Part shown: piece after piece, positions 37,258 to 49,855 of the stretch
Layout of the letters: every line of letters begins with the position of its first letter
How positions within the stretch are numbered: position 1 is the first letter of the stretch
Made by a program: the position numbers and the translations under genes
Notes under the pieces: generated by a model
What the model saw: the letters and a program-made list of their open reading frames with translations, nothing else
What the model was told of the DNA's origin: nothing
Databases searched by the model: none
NCBI RefSeq assembly: GCF_036669915.1
Contig: NC_089325.1
Location: 7,031,359-7,095,358, forward strand
Reading direction: 5' to 3'
Length of the DNA: 64,000 bases
Origin: Pocillopora verrucosa
Lineage: Eukaryota > Cnidaria > Anthozoa > Scleractinia > Pocilloporidae

Positions 37258-38214
37258 AAAAAGAATTATTCTATTCCTTGAGAGACGGTTGGAACTATGA
37301 AGAAATTTGGTGCAAATATCTTGTTATACTTTATGATTAAAATTTTCTGACAATTGCTTGTTTTTTTTTTATTACATTTTGTTAGTTATCACCTAATTTT
37401 TTTCGTGAGAAGCAAAAGCAGTGATAGTGCCTTTCCACACTTTGACCAAGCTTTAAAACCTAGACCTTATAGACCTTTTTTTCAGAACCGTTTTCTCGTG
37501 AAAGTGAATTATTTATCTTGAACACCTCCACATTTAATGATATAACACTTGTACTCCACTGGAAAGAATTGACACTTGCGGTTCAAATTCCCCGTCCCCA
37601 GTCAAGAAGGGTTCAAACTCCCCACCAGCCACGGATGAACGATGGTCAAATGCCCATGGATTGCACAGGGGGAGGTGGAGGGGATGTGGAAGCTTCGAAC
37701 TGATTGGCATATAATTTTGACTTAGTTTATTAGGAAAACCAGTAAGCCTCATTAATTTGGGCAGTTAGTTACCTAATTAGCAATTTAATTAATTATTAAA
37801 TGTAATTAGCTTGAGATAATAGTACTAACTCTCTTCTACTCTGTGTACTTGAGATGAAATAAAGTTTGTTCCTCATGATGTGTGTGAAGCTGATTGCCAG
37901 TAACCTATGTCAACGCTCCTTTGTTTACCAAGGTTTAAACATTATTTATCACATTTTCAGTTTTTCTGCCCATTTCATTTTAATGAATACCTGGATTTAT
38001 TAAATGAGCAGCTTAAAACATGTTCGCTGTTGTAACCAATTCGTGGTCCATGTTCGGGAGGGTCTCCCCGGTACTGATGAACTTACGATTCCGGGAGGGT
38101 CTCTCAGGTACTGATGAACATTTCGGCACGCCTTCGGGGTATGAAATAGGGGACAGGGTAATGGTCAGTGGATGTGGATCGATTTGTATTCCAATTAATG
38201 TTTCCTCAAGTACA

Positions 38215-39004
38215 GACCTAGAAATACATCGATAACACCACTAACATCCAAGATGCCGTTGACAGCGTCCAAACTTGGTCAACCACTAACAGACTACAGC
38301 TAAATGTTGCTAAGTGCAAAGAACTCATGATCTCTTTCTCAAAAACTGCGAACAATTTCCCAACCTTAAATATCGACTCTGGTCAGCTTGAAGAAGTAAC
38401 GAATGCTAGAATACTAGGACTAGCCGTTAGCGACGACCCGAAGTAGAATGACCACGTGACCAATATTATCAAGAAAGCTAATAGTCTAGTTAAAACGCGC
38501 CAAAGTCCCTGAACAAGACATTATTACCTTTTATGTAACCTGCGTTAGACTATACTACTTATCAGATGCCATAGCAGGGACCGCGCAGAGGGAGGGGCTG
38601 GGGGGGCTTTAGCCCCCCCACTTTTTTGCAAGAATAAAAATAAATTAAACAAAAAATAATTTAACAAAAAAATTTTCCTTCACGCATTCTTCTTTAGCCC
38701 CCCACTCGAAAACTTGCTGCGCGGTCACTGCAATCATCTACCCCAACATCGACTACGCGGACAGCTTGAACCTCAGTGGAATTTGAAAGCTAAGCGGCAG
38801 GTGTTTAAAAGCATGTGACAAACTATTCAATGACATTGTTACTACACCCAGTCACAACCTTGGACATCTTCTACCAGAAAGACGCATCCCAAGATATAAT
38901 CTTAGACAGACTCGGGTCTTTGTCCCCCCAAGAGCAAAAACTTGTAGATTTACCAACACCCTTGTATCGTCTTCAGTTAGAGTTTATAACGAATCCTGAT
39001 ATAT
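38215..39004 (+). pseudogene. Remnant of a non-LTR (LINE) retrotransposon ORF2 C-terminus
   Basis: Frames read TWSTTNRLQLNVAKCKELMI then ARILGLAVSDD, the usual C-terminal part of a jockey/CR1-like reverse transcriptase. After an insertion the frame CDKLFNDIVTTPSHNLGHLL, then RRIPRYNLRQTRVFVPPR, runs to a stop at about 38996. Several frameshifts and stops; not functional. Confidence 0.85.
38574..38731. mobile_element. 158-bp MITE inside the LINE remnant
   Basis: Inverted ends GCAGGGACCGCGCAG and CTGCGCGGTCACTGC (one mismatch). The AT-rich centre has a second inverted pair ggggggctttagccccccca / tctttagccccccactc. Target duplication not clear. Confidence 0.8.
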
Positions 39005-41439
39005 AAATTATGAACTATATTTTCCAATAGACTTAGAGATATAATGCCCCGTTTTATAACACATATTTAGAACACATAGATTAAATCCAATTTTGTAATT
39101 CACGTTTTCAATATTATTAAATTTACATATCTATTAATTTTATCTAAAATTATTATTTTGTGTACACGCAATTCAGCCTTCCAGCTGCAAGTTGCACTTT
39201 TTCCAATAAACATATCTACATATTTACAATTAGTGCTTCCATTATCGCGCGCCGTTTCACCGAACAGTGAGGACCTTAGGTAAACTCCAACGGCGACGGA
39301 AGGGAGAACATGGTGAAACAATTTCCTAGCTGTCATCTGCAAAATGTTAACATGGAAAACACCCAGGCAAATTTACGTGACCTGAGGGCGGGAACTACAA
39401 CAGCAAATTATTAATTTATGACGTACTCTATCTGGAACGCGCCGCTTGCATAATTGATGCTGACGTTGAGATCTGGCGGCCTTAGAGACAGTTAACACAT
39501 GCAACTATACGAGAAATTCTTAAGGATAACGTGAATTCATTTTCAATCGACCTAGCGTTGCGTTATGCAAGCACGAGGTCGCTATTGAACGGCGCGACCC
39601 AACGATCGAGCCAGAGGTGTGGTTTTGCGTGACTGATATCTTTGCACATATATTATGCTCACGAAAGCAGAAATATCTGCAATCAAAGCACATTAGTAAA
39701 ATCTGTCCTGCTTTAATTGCTGTACGATTTCAAACGAGTAAAGGTGAGCATTTAGTTTTAAACCTACTAGGCAACGAAAAGGTCATGTCGGATAAGTAAA
39801 GTATACATACGGTTGCATTGCAAGCGATCATATTCGTTTTGCAATTTGGTCGAGGAATCTCCAATGTTTGTCCATCGATTTTAATCGCACTTGGAATGAA
39901 TCTTCTTCGTCGATTAACTCTTATAGAGCCTATCATTGTTGATATTACATCACTGTGATGTCAACCATGGGGTGCTTAACGAAGATATTGAGCTGTAATA
40001 GTTCACGGCGAGGAAACTTTAACATCATCGGATCTGTTCTTTTCAAAATTAGTTTTTTAATTATCATGACGAGCTTTGCTCAAGAAAAGAATTCACACCA
40101 GGGATGCGTAAAATGATCCATAGGCTTGTCAAAGTAAAGCGAGAGGGCTCAATTAGCAAGTGAAAGCGAGGTGTTTGGCTTCGAGCGTGAAATTAATCGA
40201 AGTTAACAATTAAAATGTAAACAGGCGCGAGGATCCGCGCGGCTTGCGCGTTAGGAGTGCTACGTAAATTTAGGACTCTTTTGCACAATTTTCTCTTTAG
40301 AAATAACTACGCATTCATGGCGTGAATGGCAATTTTCATAATTGTAGAATGATTCAGCGATAAGAACAGCTTAGCTAAGCCGTAGTGTGTCATGGCATTT
40401 GAGGATAGCCTGGTTGTAGTGTGTGACATGACTATCAAGTAACAGTTGTTGTACCCAGCATGTTTTGTCCGTGATCTACAGATCTATTGGTTTGTGACGC
40501 AAAGAGCGATTATCTGTTCTGTCACGACAATACCAAAATTAAATTGTGTTAGCCAACTTATATTTCACTCTGATTAGACCTTTGACTCTAAGTCAGCATG
40601 GAGGCCGGTGAGCCGCTCGGTAAGGACCTTGTTTTCAAGAGAGATTTCGACTGCAGTATGTTCTGGAGATACAAGAGTATCATTTAACACTTGAAACGAT
40701 TGGGTAGATATTTTGATAATACTTTTCTGGCGTCCATACTAAGGAGCTCTTTCAGTATAAAATATCATTTTAGTAAGTCTCAATCATCAGGTAAGCGCGG
40801 GAACTTATCCCGCGAAAATTCTGTGCGAAGGTACGAGTGTATTCGGCGGTATCTGCGAAAAGGGGCCATCGTTCTTTCTTTAAGGTAAGGTCTTAACTGT
40901 GTATTACTTCGCGAGGAAGAAATTCTACTCGCTGGCCTGTCCAATTTGGCTTTTAGGTAAGGTTGTATGCCTGATAATTTCTTTCTAGAGCTATATGATG
41001 AAGCGCGATAAATCTCGCTGCTTAATAACCTTTGAGCGGAAAATGATGATGCCCAAACCATTTAATCAGCAAAGCAAGGTTTACCTTTACTTCTGTGCTT
41101 TCGAAGCAAGAGAAGGAATTATTTCTGTGATAGTCAGGTTACAGATGCTTAAAATCACATGGTGTATTATCCAACTGTTGAAACCTAACATGAGCCAGAT
41201 GAACTAATTATGGAATGAACCCTGACATCAGAGCTCAAATATTCCTTCCCTATAAGATGACGCACTCTTAGCAGGTTAGTGTGTTTTCTTACTAATCGTA
41301 CTGTACTACTTCGCAGTTTCGAAAGCGAAATCCTAAAGATGCTCTCGTTCTTTTTTTATTTCTTACCCACTCTCTCGGGTAATCAGTCTTTAGTTCCCTG
41401 ACTTATCTCCGTGAGGGAAGAACCTTCATTTTTTCATTT

Positions 41440-42300
41440 TTTTCCCGGTTTTGTCATTCGTATGTGAGTTGTTGTTTTCTGAAGGTAGAACCTTTCCTTT
41501 TTTTCACCTGGTTCTGTCTCTCTTGGGTAGTCAGTCCTGTTTGGGCTGTAGTTATCTGAAGGCAGAACTTTCCTCTTTTTTTCACCTGGTTCTGTCTCTC
41601 TTGGGTAGTCAGTCCTATTTGGGCTGTTGTTATCTGAAGGCAGAACCTTTCCCTTTTTTTCACCTAGTTCTGTCTCTCTTGGGTAGTCAGTCCTATTTGG
41701 GCTGTTGTTATCTGAAGGCAGAACCTTTCCCTTTTTTCACCTGGTTCTGTCTCTCTTGGGTAGTCAGTCCTATTTGGGCTGTTGTTATCTGAAGGCAGAA
41801 CCTTTCCTTTTTTTCCACCTGGTTCTGTCTCTCTTGGGTAGTCAGTCCATATGGGCTGTTGTTATCTGAAGGCAGAACCTTTCCCTTTTTTTCACCTGGT
41901 TCTGTTTCTCTTGGGTAGTCAGTCCTATTTGGGCTGTTGTTATCTGAAGGCAGAACCTTTCCCTTTTTTCACCTGGTTCTGTCTCTCTTGGGTAGTCAGT
42001 CCTATTTGGGCTGTTGTTATCTGAAGGCAGAACCTTTCCCTTTTTTTTTTACCTGGTTCTGTCTCTCTTGGGTAGTCAGTCCTATTTGGGCTGTTGTTAT
42101 CTGAAGGCAGAACCTTTCCCTTTTTTTCACCTGGTTCTGTCTCTCTTGGGTAGTCAGTCCTTTTTGGGCTGTGTTATCTGAAGGCAGAACCTTTCTTTTT
42201 TTTTTCACCTGGTTCTGTCTCTCTTGGGTAGTCAGTTCTATTTGGACTGTTGTTATCTGAAGGCAAAATCGTTCCTTTTTTATTTGGTTGTGTCTCTCTT
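41440..42300 (+). repeat. Minisatellite, about ten units of 78-80 bp
   Basis: Unit begins cacctggttctgtctctctt, then gggtagtcagtcctatttgg, gctgttgttatctgaaggca and gaacctttcccttttttt. Units start near 41504, 41582, 41661, 41738, 41817, 41894, 41970, 42051, 42129 and 42207. Low divergence between central units. Open frames here are repeat translations. Confidence 0.93.
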
Positions 42301-43249
42301 TGGGAGTTGTTTCAATTTAGACTGTGTTTTCATCTTATGACAAACTAATTTTGAGTATGAATTGCGACATAATTAAATTTACTTGTCTTAATTTTTTTTC
42401 CTTTGCAGATTTCATTGAACTTTAACCGCGAAAAGTCTTGATGAAAAAGCAATGTTTGTTTTCATAAAAAAAGATAGTTTTCCTGTTGAGATGACTAACC
42501 AAATAAGTGCACGTTCCGTTGACTGGTAATTTTTACGTCGATGTTGTGTTTGCCTTGGTGGTGTCTGTCCTCAAATCCCGTGATGTTTCAATTAAAAATA
42601 AATAACGAGTTTAGGAATAAAATTACCAACGAGTAAAATACCTCTTCTCGTAACATATTAAATTGTATTTACATTTCCAACTCTTGCTTCAGAAACGAGA
42701 TGTAAAATCGGTCATAGATTGTAAAAGAGTTTTCTGAGTAAAGAACTTTTTCTATTTGTCCTTTTTTATTTTCTCGCAGCCTTATACAAGAGGTTCGCTG
42801 TGTTCGCAGTGGCGCGCCAGGAAACCCCAGCAGGAAAATTTTTTTAAAGATTTTACTCCTTTAATGATCTCTTTAAAGTATATTACTCTCTTAAGATTTA
42901 GCCAATTATATGGTTGCGGCGGAGGGTGCAAAAAAACTCCGTTATATATTTCTTTACAGGCCAATATTATCGGAAAAAACCCAAACAAACAAACAAAATG
43001 AGGTCTGTTGCGCTGTGTGATTCATGAGTGTTCTCATCGCGGTTAGGGCTTGCTGTTGCTTGCGGTATTATTTTCCGGAGTGGACATACCATTACTACAT
43101 TTTTGTTAGCGTTAAAAAATAAGAAATACATGGTTTTGGTAAAAAACTTCATCTTTTTCAACTCTTAACGACTGTCGAGTTGTGTGTATCAATAGAGTGG
43201 GTCAGCAAATTTGCATTCTATGTTGCGCAAGGGGCAAGAGAAAATGGTT

Positions 43250-43445
43250 GACTCCCCGCGAGTGAAGCTGACGCTCCAGGTCGATGTCGATCCATTATTA
43301 TCCTTCATAAACGAAATTTCGATCATGTGGTTAAATCATAAAATTTCTTTGGCTTACATTGAGCGCTTTAAAGTAAACTTGAGTTGTTAGTTCCACGCGA
43401 GGGTTTAACCTTGAAAAATGCAATCACGCGAGTGAAGCTGACATT
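43250..43445 (+). repeat. Direct repeat GCGAGTGAAGCTGAC
   Basis: cgcgagtgaagctgac occurs at about 43257 and 43427 inside the 3.6 kb insertion. No gene seen. Confidence 0.5.
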
Positions 43446-44239
43446 AACGCGTGTCCCTATCTGGAAAACATTCGTATTGTGACAAGAAGGGTCTACTTTA
43501 AGGTTTTGGGTTACTCTCGCCATGCAATTTGGACGCCGAAAAGTGCCAAAAAAGTAATTACTGAAAATTCATCCGCAACACCTCGGTCGTTCTGTGGGCG
43601 CGAAGTCAGTTCTTCTCTTACAGTTAATAATTGCCAGGCGGATCTCAGATCCGCCTCAGCCTCATTTGCATAAATTCTTTTGGTGAGCAAAGCTCGTCAT
43701 TAGTTTTTTAATTATATGAGTCTCAAAATTGTGTCCTCGGTAAAGTTTTCAACTCTCTCTGGTAATCTAAGTAAAAATTTATAACGACTCGACAAATTTG
43801 CCTCTAAACAAACTAGAGTTCTGTGTTGTCGTTTGTCATGGTACTCGGAAGAGGCATATTTTTTGCAGCAGTTTGATGTTTGTTGGTGTGTAAAAGATTT
43901 AGCTTCCTTAGTTACTGAGTTTCTTCATTAATGTAGTGTAAGCTTCTGATCTGTACTGCCTTTGTACCACAGTAAATTAGAAAGTTTGGAATTTTTTTGC
44001 CAGACTCAGGCGTGTTACTGGAGTGTCATGCAACCAGCTAATTTTTCAGATGTTTGAGGAACAGGATTGAAGTTTGCACATTTATATTTTAACTTACGTA
44101 TTTTATCTCCTTTACATCATTGATTATTAAAAACTTGATTAAATATTAATGGTCAATTTTGAATTTGTTAGTAGAGTGATTTTACAGAGAGTGAAATAAA
44201 AAAAAGACTTAATGGTTAATTTAATGTATTTTTTCAGCT

Positions 44240-47200
44240 ATGAAGCTACATGTGTATCTCTCTATATTGCTTGTCACCCTGTTCTCATATGCTTGGGTGG
44301 ACTGTGCAAATTTGCCTTCTTGTGCCAGCATGAGGTCATGGTTTCCTGGGACTCCTCCATCAAATTTTTCAGAAAATTTGCCTTATCGGTTGAGTGTCCA
44401 TGGGCACACTGGTTACTTTCCAGGAAGCTCCCATACAAGTAAGTAATGATGATTGTGATGCAATTAATAAGTTGTAGTCTGGAAATTGTGTTAAAAACAT
44501 CATGAGGTAAATGCATCCCTTTTTGTCTTCAGCAATTGAGCATTTAGTAATTCTAGCATTTCATGAATTTATCTACATGTAGGTAAATAAATATACAATC
44601 TTATGCTATGGATTATATCTACAAAAAAGAACAGCACATTTTATATCCCAACTGAGAATGAACTAGATATGTCATATCTTTCATTATGATTGTCTGTCTT
44701 AATAACCTTCAAAAAAAAAAAATAAAAAAAAAAGTACTTGAGCATTGCTAAATTTTATGTTAATGGCTAAATTTAGTGGATAAAGAATGAGATCTAACTC
44801 TTAATTGGTAATTTTAAAAATTTATTTATGGTAAATGGTGTTCATGTTGTGGTATGGTAATTAATGTTGTATTAATGATGATTATAAACAATTTCCATAC
44901 CAGTACTTTTTGATGAATATTCATGGTAATTATAGCAGCCTAAAACAGCATTAAAGACAGACAGTTAATTAAGAGAATAAAGTATGTGACATCAGCATAG
45001 CAAATTAATTATTTTAAAACATGCTTCACTGAGGTTAAAAAGTTTTCACCAAAAAAAAATCTCGTATCCATGCACTGCACAGAATGTCTGAAACTGTTAA
45101 ATAAAGGGACAACTTTCAATAGTGATAGCACAGACTGATCATTCAGAAGCTTTCATCTAGAATTTTAATGTAACCTAGATCTATGAATGATAAAATGTCT
45201 AACCAATTATTAGAACCAGGCAGGGACATGACTCGTAAAAATCAACCTAGTAATTTTTGTATGAGTCAATTAGATACTTAAGTATCACAATGACCCCTGT
45301 CTACATCAATATTTGTCCTTTGGTTATTTTCGTAAAAAATAAACAAAGCCAGTGGAAAAAAGCCAGTGCAAGAGTTTCACTTTTTCATCTTCATAAATTT
45401 TGGCTGTTGCCTTAAAATTTCAAATTTGCCCTGGAGGGTTTATTAATTTTTTTTTGGCACAAATTATCTCAGTTGTGGACACAATATCAGCCAATGTATT
45501 AGCTGCCTGAAGAGATTTATTTGCTAAACAGATTTAAATATTTGATTTACAGTTTATCTTAATGGATCCAGGAATTTTGTTGGATTTATTGTCTATGCTG
45601 AGAATTCTGTGAAAAATTACACCAATGGACGTTTTGTTAGAGAAGATTTGCCTACTGGGGTTGAAGAAGTTAGCTGTGGAGACCTTTATGTATGTATGAG
45701 TCCCTAGCCCAATTAATTGTAAAGAATCTATTTATTTTAAGCTTAAATACAACCAGTACAATGTGGTATGTGCCTAATAAATGATGCAAAGTGGTGTTGT
45801 GTGGATGTATTTTATGTTGGTACATATAATGTGTACAGTCATGTATAAAATGACAATCAGAAGCAGACATTTTAAATTGTAAAGAGCCATGTAGCAACCA
45901 GTTAATTCAAGTAAATGTTACTGGCTCAACACTTTACCAAAATAGGAATACAATGAACATCTTTTTGTTCAAATGTGAAAACCCATTGTGTACAATGAGA
46001 CCCCTGCAGTATCTGAAGTTATCACCCCAGCACTTTGAAATTAAATCATGAATTTAACTTTTAATTTGCAAAGATTAAAATAGTGAGGTTTCTTATCAGG
46101 AGCTTTGCATTTCTCCTTTATAGGTAATGAGTATATTTGCCAATTAAAAATCAACCACCAGCAGACACTTTGATATGATTGTTATGTAGTACTAGTAGTG
46201 AAAGGGAAGGCAAATGGTCAATAATTTTAAACCATTCATAATATACATAATAGTGAAATTATGAGTTTCACTATTGACCTGAAACATGCTTTGAGAAATA
46301 TTTGATGTTTGCATTTTGTCATCTCATACCAAAAGATTATCCAAAATTCCACTTCATCTGGGAACTGGACTAGTGTAAAGATGTTATGGAAGCCCCCCCA
46401 GAGTTATAAGGCTGGAAACATTACATTCAGGTACTACAAAATTTGTTCTGATACCAATGAAAATCCTGTAATGAGGCTTAAAGTGCATGTACTGGTGACT
46501 ACTGAATGTTGAAAGATGTGGGCTATCTTTACTTTATAGCTACTTACATCCTCAACTGACTGGTATATTCAGGCTGTAACTAAAAGTGGGATGTAGGAAC
46601 TGGGATGTGGGACTCGGACGTGGGACTCAGGGACATGATAAACAAACAACACCTAATATTTGTGCTGAATTTGTAGCTTGGGGTTGTTAGTAGAAGCTGA
46701 TGGTTTTCAGCTTACTTTTTTAATTCTATTTTAGAGCAAGTGTCTTGGAAAACACAAATCCTGTTGTTTACTACGAAGGATTTACTGCTCACCTGAAATG
46801 TAAGCTATGTTGTTATAAAGTATACTACATTTAGTTGATGTTTAATTCATAGCTAATAATTTAATTCAATTGAAGTTATAAAGTTTTGATGACAAAAATT
46901 TTGTTTGCTTCAATCTAAATGATTCTATTAATGTGGGCTTGATTTATTTTTCTTTTAAGTTGCTTGCCTCATTTAATCACAACATGTATTTTTTAACATT
47001 ACATGTAATTTAATTTCTATGCAGACCAGTGTCCATTACGGAAATGTGTTCAGTGCTCAACTGGTGTCTATAAGTATGACAGTTATGGATGTAATACTTG
47101 TCAATGTAAGTTGTGACATGTCAGTGTATTGTGCGACATGTAAAAAGAAAAAATAAGGAATGAAAAATGTTTTAAACCCTTTAACTCCCATTGTAATTTC

Positions 47201-49855
47201 GAGGTATTAACTTCTCCCCATAATATCCATACACTTTAAATCTAGCAAACAAGTAATGAGAATACTTCAACTTATCATGTAGAAGTTGTTTTTCTTGATC
47301 TAACACCAAATTCTCTAAACTAATTTAAAAGGAAATGTGTAGCAGCTAGAGGGGAGAATTAACAATCAGATCTTGGGAGTTGAAGGGTTGAGACTATTTG
47401 ACTGCTCAAGAAATTCTTTATTTTTCAAAATGGTACTCAATAATGTGAATAATGTACATGCTGAATATATATGGCATGATGTGTTAAGACAAAATAATTA
47501 GTGAATGGGTTTGAAATGATATCCTAATTTTTTTTTTGTGGGATAAATAGCTTTTGATCATGTTTGTGTAGTGTGATTTTCTGGTTAATTCACAGATCTT
47601 GTTCAGGCAGATCATAAAATTATTCTTAACAGTGGAGTTGATTACTGTGCAGGGCAGAGATTGAACTTTGAATCAAACTGAATCCCAAGTTGGGACACCT
47701 CAGGAAGACCAATAGAAGCACTTTATAGTTGTAGCCTTGATAAAAATACTTGATTTCTTACTACAGGTGTTTGTGACGTGGCCTGTGGTGGGATATATGC
47801 TCCAGTGTGTGGAACAGATGGTAAAACTTACAGCAACAAGTGTGAAATGAAGAGTCATTCTTGTGAAAAAAAATCCCCAATTACAGTGCAGAAGGATGGC
47901 CCATGTGGTTAGTATCAAGCACTTTGATCATATTGATTAGTGATGGAAAGTTGAGGCAAAACTAGAGTATTAACCATTTGAAGATCCTGAATTACTGGGA
48001 GATCAGGTTTAGGTTGAATTACACCAAAAGACATTGATACACTCAATATCTCAGAAATTATCAGTAAGTAATGGTAATAGGATTATGCCAGCGCGGGTCC
48101 GAAATCCAAAACACCCATTTGACTTGAACAGATTATCATAGCTTTAATCACAAATCCACACGCGTAATACATCTCCAAATCGCTAAAGAAGTGAATCTGT
48201 CAAACTAGATATACAGATGTACAGTAGGTATACAGAAAAACTGGAAAACGGCAAGCAGAAAGGTAAAAACTTACGCCTTTCCGGGCTCTAGCATCGGACC
48301 GCGTCGTCAATAACATAACAAAACTAGCGCGCATGAGCAGAAATCCGCGACGCATACATGACTCAAAAAAGGGCGGAACACGGGTGCCGCTACAAGGATG
48401 GAGTGGATCGCGTCCAGTTTGGTTTGTATAATCATACTAGTGGTTACAAACTCGGACAACCGTGAAGCGGGAGTCCCTTTTGTCAATCACAACTATGATT
48501 AAGGACTGAATTGGACTCAAAGTCCTTTACTAATTAATCCTAACCATTACAATTTCCAAAAAATACAATTAAGTACATTTACTTGGAATGAGAAAGTATC
48601 TCTGTCATAGACATTGTCTAATGTAGAAATTTCCTCCATTTTGGAAATTCTCCCATTTTGTAGGATTAATGGTTGTTGCTATGGTTATTGTAATCTATTC
48701 TGTGAGTTGTGGATTTTGCTGAGTGGTCTTAGCCCCTTTAACTGTCCCACTCCAGGTGTTCAAATACTGTCAAATGTCCAATTACAAATCTACAGAATAA
48801 TTAGTGAAAATTTGAGGGAATTGTATCAGTTGGGATTAGAGTAGCAAGAGACCCGAAAAGAAGACAAGGATCTGGAGTGATTATTGCCCTTCTAAAATAG
48901 TATGCATGGCAGTTGTGATGGAAAGCCAAGATAGTAATTCTACAGCCCTGAAACTAATTTTGACTGGATGGTCCATTTGTTCATTTAATGAGTATCCTGG
49001 AAACAAAGTAATTTTCAAGTAAGATTTCAAATAACAGTACTAATGGTGTTGTGGTTGGTTGAGCGTTTCACGGTCTTCTCCCACATGATTCGTCTTCTGA
49101 GTGGAGCACGGGGAAGAAAAATCCAAGAGCCTGGGAAAAAAATCCCTTTGAGTGAGGAGGAGAAAAATGGCTTTTTTTAAAATAATAGTATATGCATTGG
49201 TACAAAGCTTATTATTGAATGTATGTCTACTTTCTTCAGGGCGGTGCACTAAGGTGTGTACAGAGGAACACCGTCCAGTGTGTGGAACAGACGGAAAAAC
49301 CTACAGTAACAAGTGTACCATGGAATCATTGGCCTGTGAAAAAAACAAAACTATCACTGTATCTTACAGTGGTGAATGTAGCGGTGAGTACTGAGGGTGA
49401 GATAGAAAAAGAATTAACTTCCGGAAAATATTGTTTTTACATGATTTCAGTCATGCACTGTAAGAGGTACTTTGGCCTAATACTAGTATTGCCTCCTTAA
49501 TTGCCTAAACTCAGCAAGGCGTGGCCAAAGGGGGAAGTAGGCTGAGGCTTAGTTCCTTAGTAAAGATATGCAGACTTAGGTGCTATCTCCCTCAGATTAA
49601 AGGAGCTTGGTCAAATGCTAGTAGTGGGATGGGGTACAAGTATGCTGGTGATCTCCCCCACTGATGAGAAAATACCGATGATTTCTAACTTTCATCACAC
49701 GATGTACGGAATGTTCGGTGGCCCATATTTGTGTTATTAGCATTAATAGGGACCTTAATTTTCTTTTTTCTTTAGGCGTGGAAGAGACAGTGAAATTCTC
49801 AATTCTCTCTCTGATGTTTGCTTTTCTGGCATTCCTGATGTTTTCAGACCATTAG
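44240..49855 (+). CDS. Reeler-antistasin-Kazal-Kazal protein, copy B
   Basis: Longest family member: exons 44240-44438, 45553-45689, 46336-46430, 46735-46799, 47025-47105, 47767-47907, 49240-49383, 49776-49855; phases 1,0,2,1,1,1,1; 942 nt, 313 residues. Signal peptide about 1-22 (LSILLVTLFSYAWVDCA). Reeler: CASMRSWFPGTPPS, FVGFIVYAENS, NWTSVKMLWKPP. Antistasin-like: CPLRKCVQCSTG, DSYGCNTCQC. Kazal 1: CGGIYAPVCGTDGKTYSNKC; Kazal 2: CTEEHRPVCGTDGKTYSNKC. C-terminal exon FSILSLMFAFLAFLMFSDH, a hydrophobic end suited to a GPI anchor. The ATG comes two bases after an AG (ttttcag ct), so a 5'UTR intron is likely. AATAAA at 49909-49914. The residues at the predicted inhibitory P1 position are Gly and Glu. 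Head-to-tail with copies A and C. Confidence 0.92.
47172..47390. mobile_element. MITE, AACCCTTTAACTCCC family
   Basis: Left end taaaccctttaactcccatt, right end gggagttgaagggttgaga. In the intron after the antistasin exon of copy B. An internally deleted version sits at the same place in copy C (58349-58434), so insertion predates the duplication. Confidence 0.85.
48084..48394 (-). mobile_element. 311-bp insertion, candidate solo LTR, AGGAT duplication
   Basis: AGGAT at 48079-48083 and 48395-48399. Copy C has a single AGGAT and no insert at about 59412-59416. On the minus strand the insert starts TGTAGCGGCACCC and ends GCTGGCATA. A 5-bp duplication and TG start fit an LTR; the TA end is unusual. 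GC-rich compared with the surroundings. Confidence 0.65.

Larger units (their letters stand above)
37258..39390. other. Spacer after copy A
   Basis: 3'UTR of copy A to the poly(A) signal at 37858, then the LINE remnant, then sequence without visible genes. From about 38.1 kb weak similarity to 52.5 kb begins. Confidence 0.5.
40066..43700. mobile_element. 3.6 kb insertion with short inverted ends and a 15-bp direct repeat
   Basis: Ends ATGACGAGCTTTGCTCA and TGAGCAAAGCTCGTCAT are perfect inverted repeats. Flanks carry TAGTTTTTTAATTAT at 40050-40064 and 43701-43715. The homologous place in the right arm (about 55480-55512) lacks the whole segment, so this is an insertion. Inside: no long reading frame and a minisatellite at 41440-42300. 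A 15-bp duplication fits none of the common cut-and-paste superfamilies I know. Confidence 0.75.

Noticed and set aside
41451..42208. Repeated frames on both strands
   Set aside because: The 78-80 bp minisatellite; units that are 78 long keep frame by accident.
41440..42300. CRISPR array
   Set aside because: Repeats are contiguous without unique spacers, and the genome is eukaryotic.
46309..46512. Read-through of copy B exon 3 past 46430
   Set aside because: The donor gtacta at 46431 and the exact match of exon length and phase to A, C and D (95-101 nt, phase 2) favour splicing; the extension is not conserved in copy C.
49040..49230. Frame starting at 49152 as a separate small Kazal protein
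   Set aside because: An acceptor (ttcttcag) at 49239 and phase 1 fit with exon 47767-47907 make it the second Kazal exon of copy B; the upstream residues are intronic.
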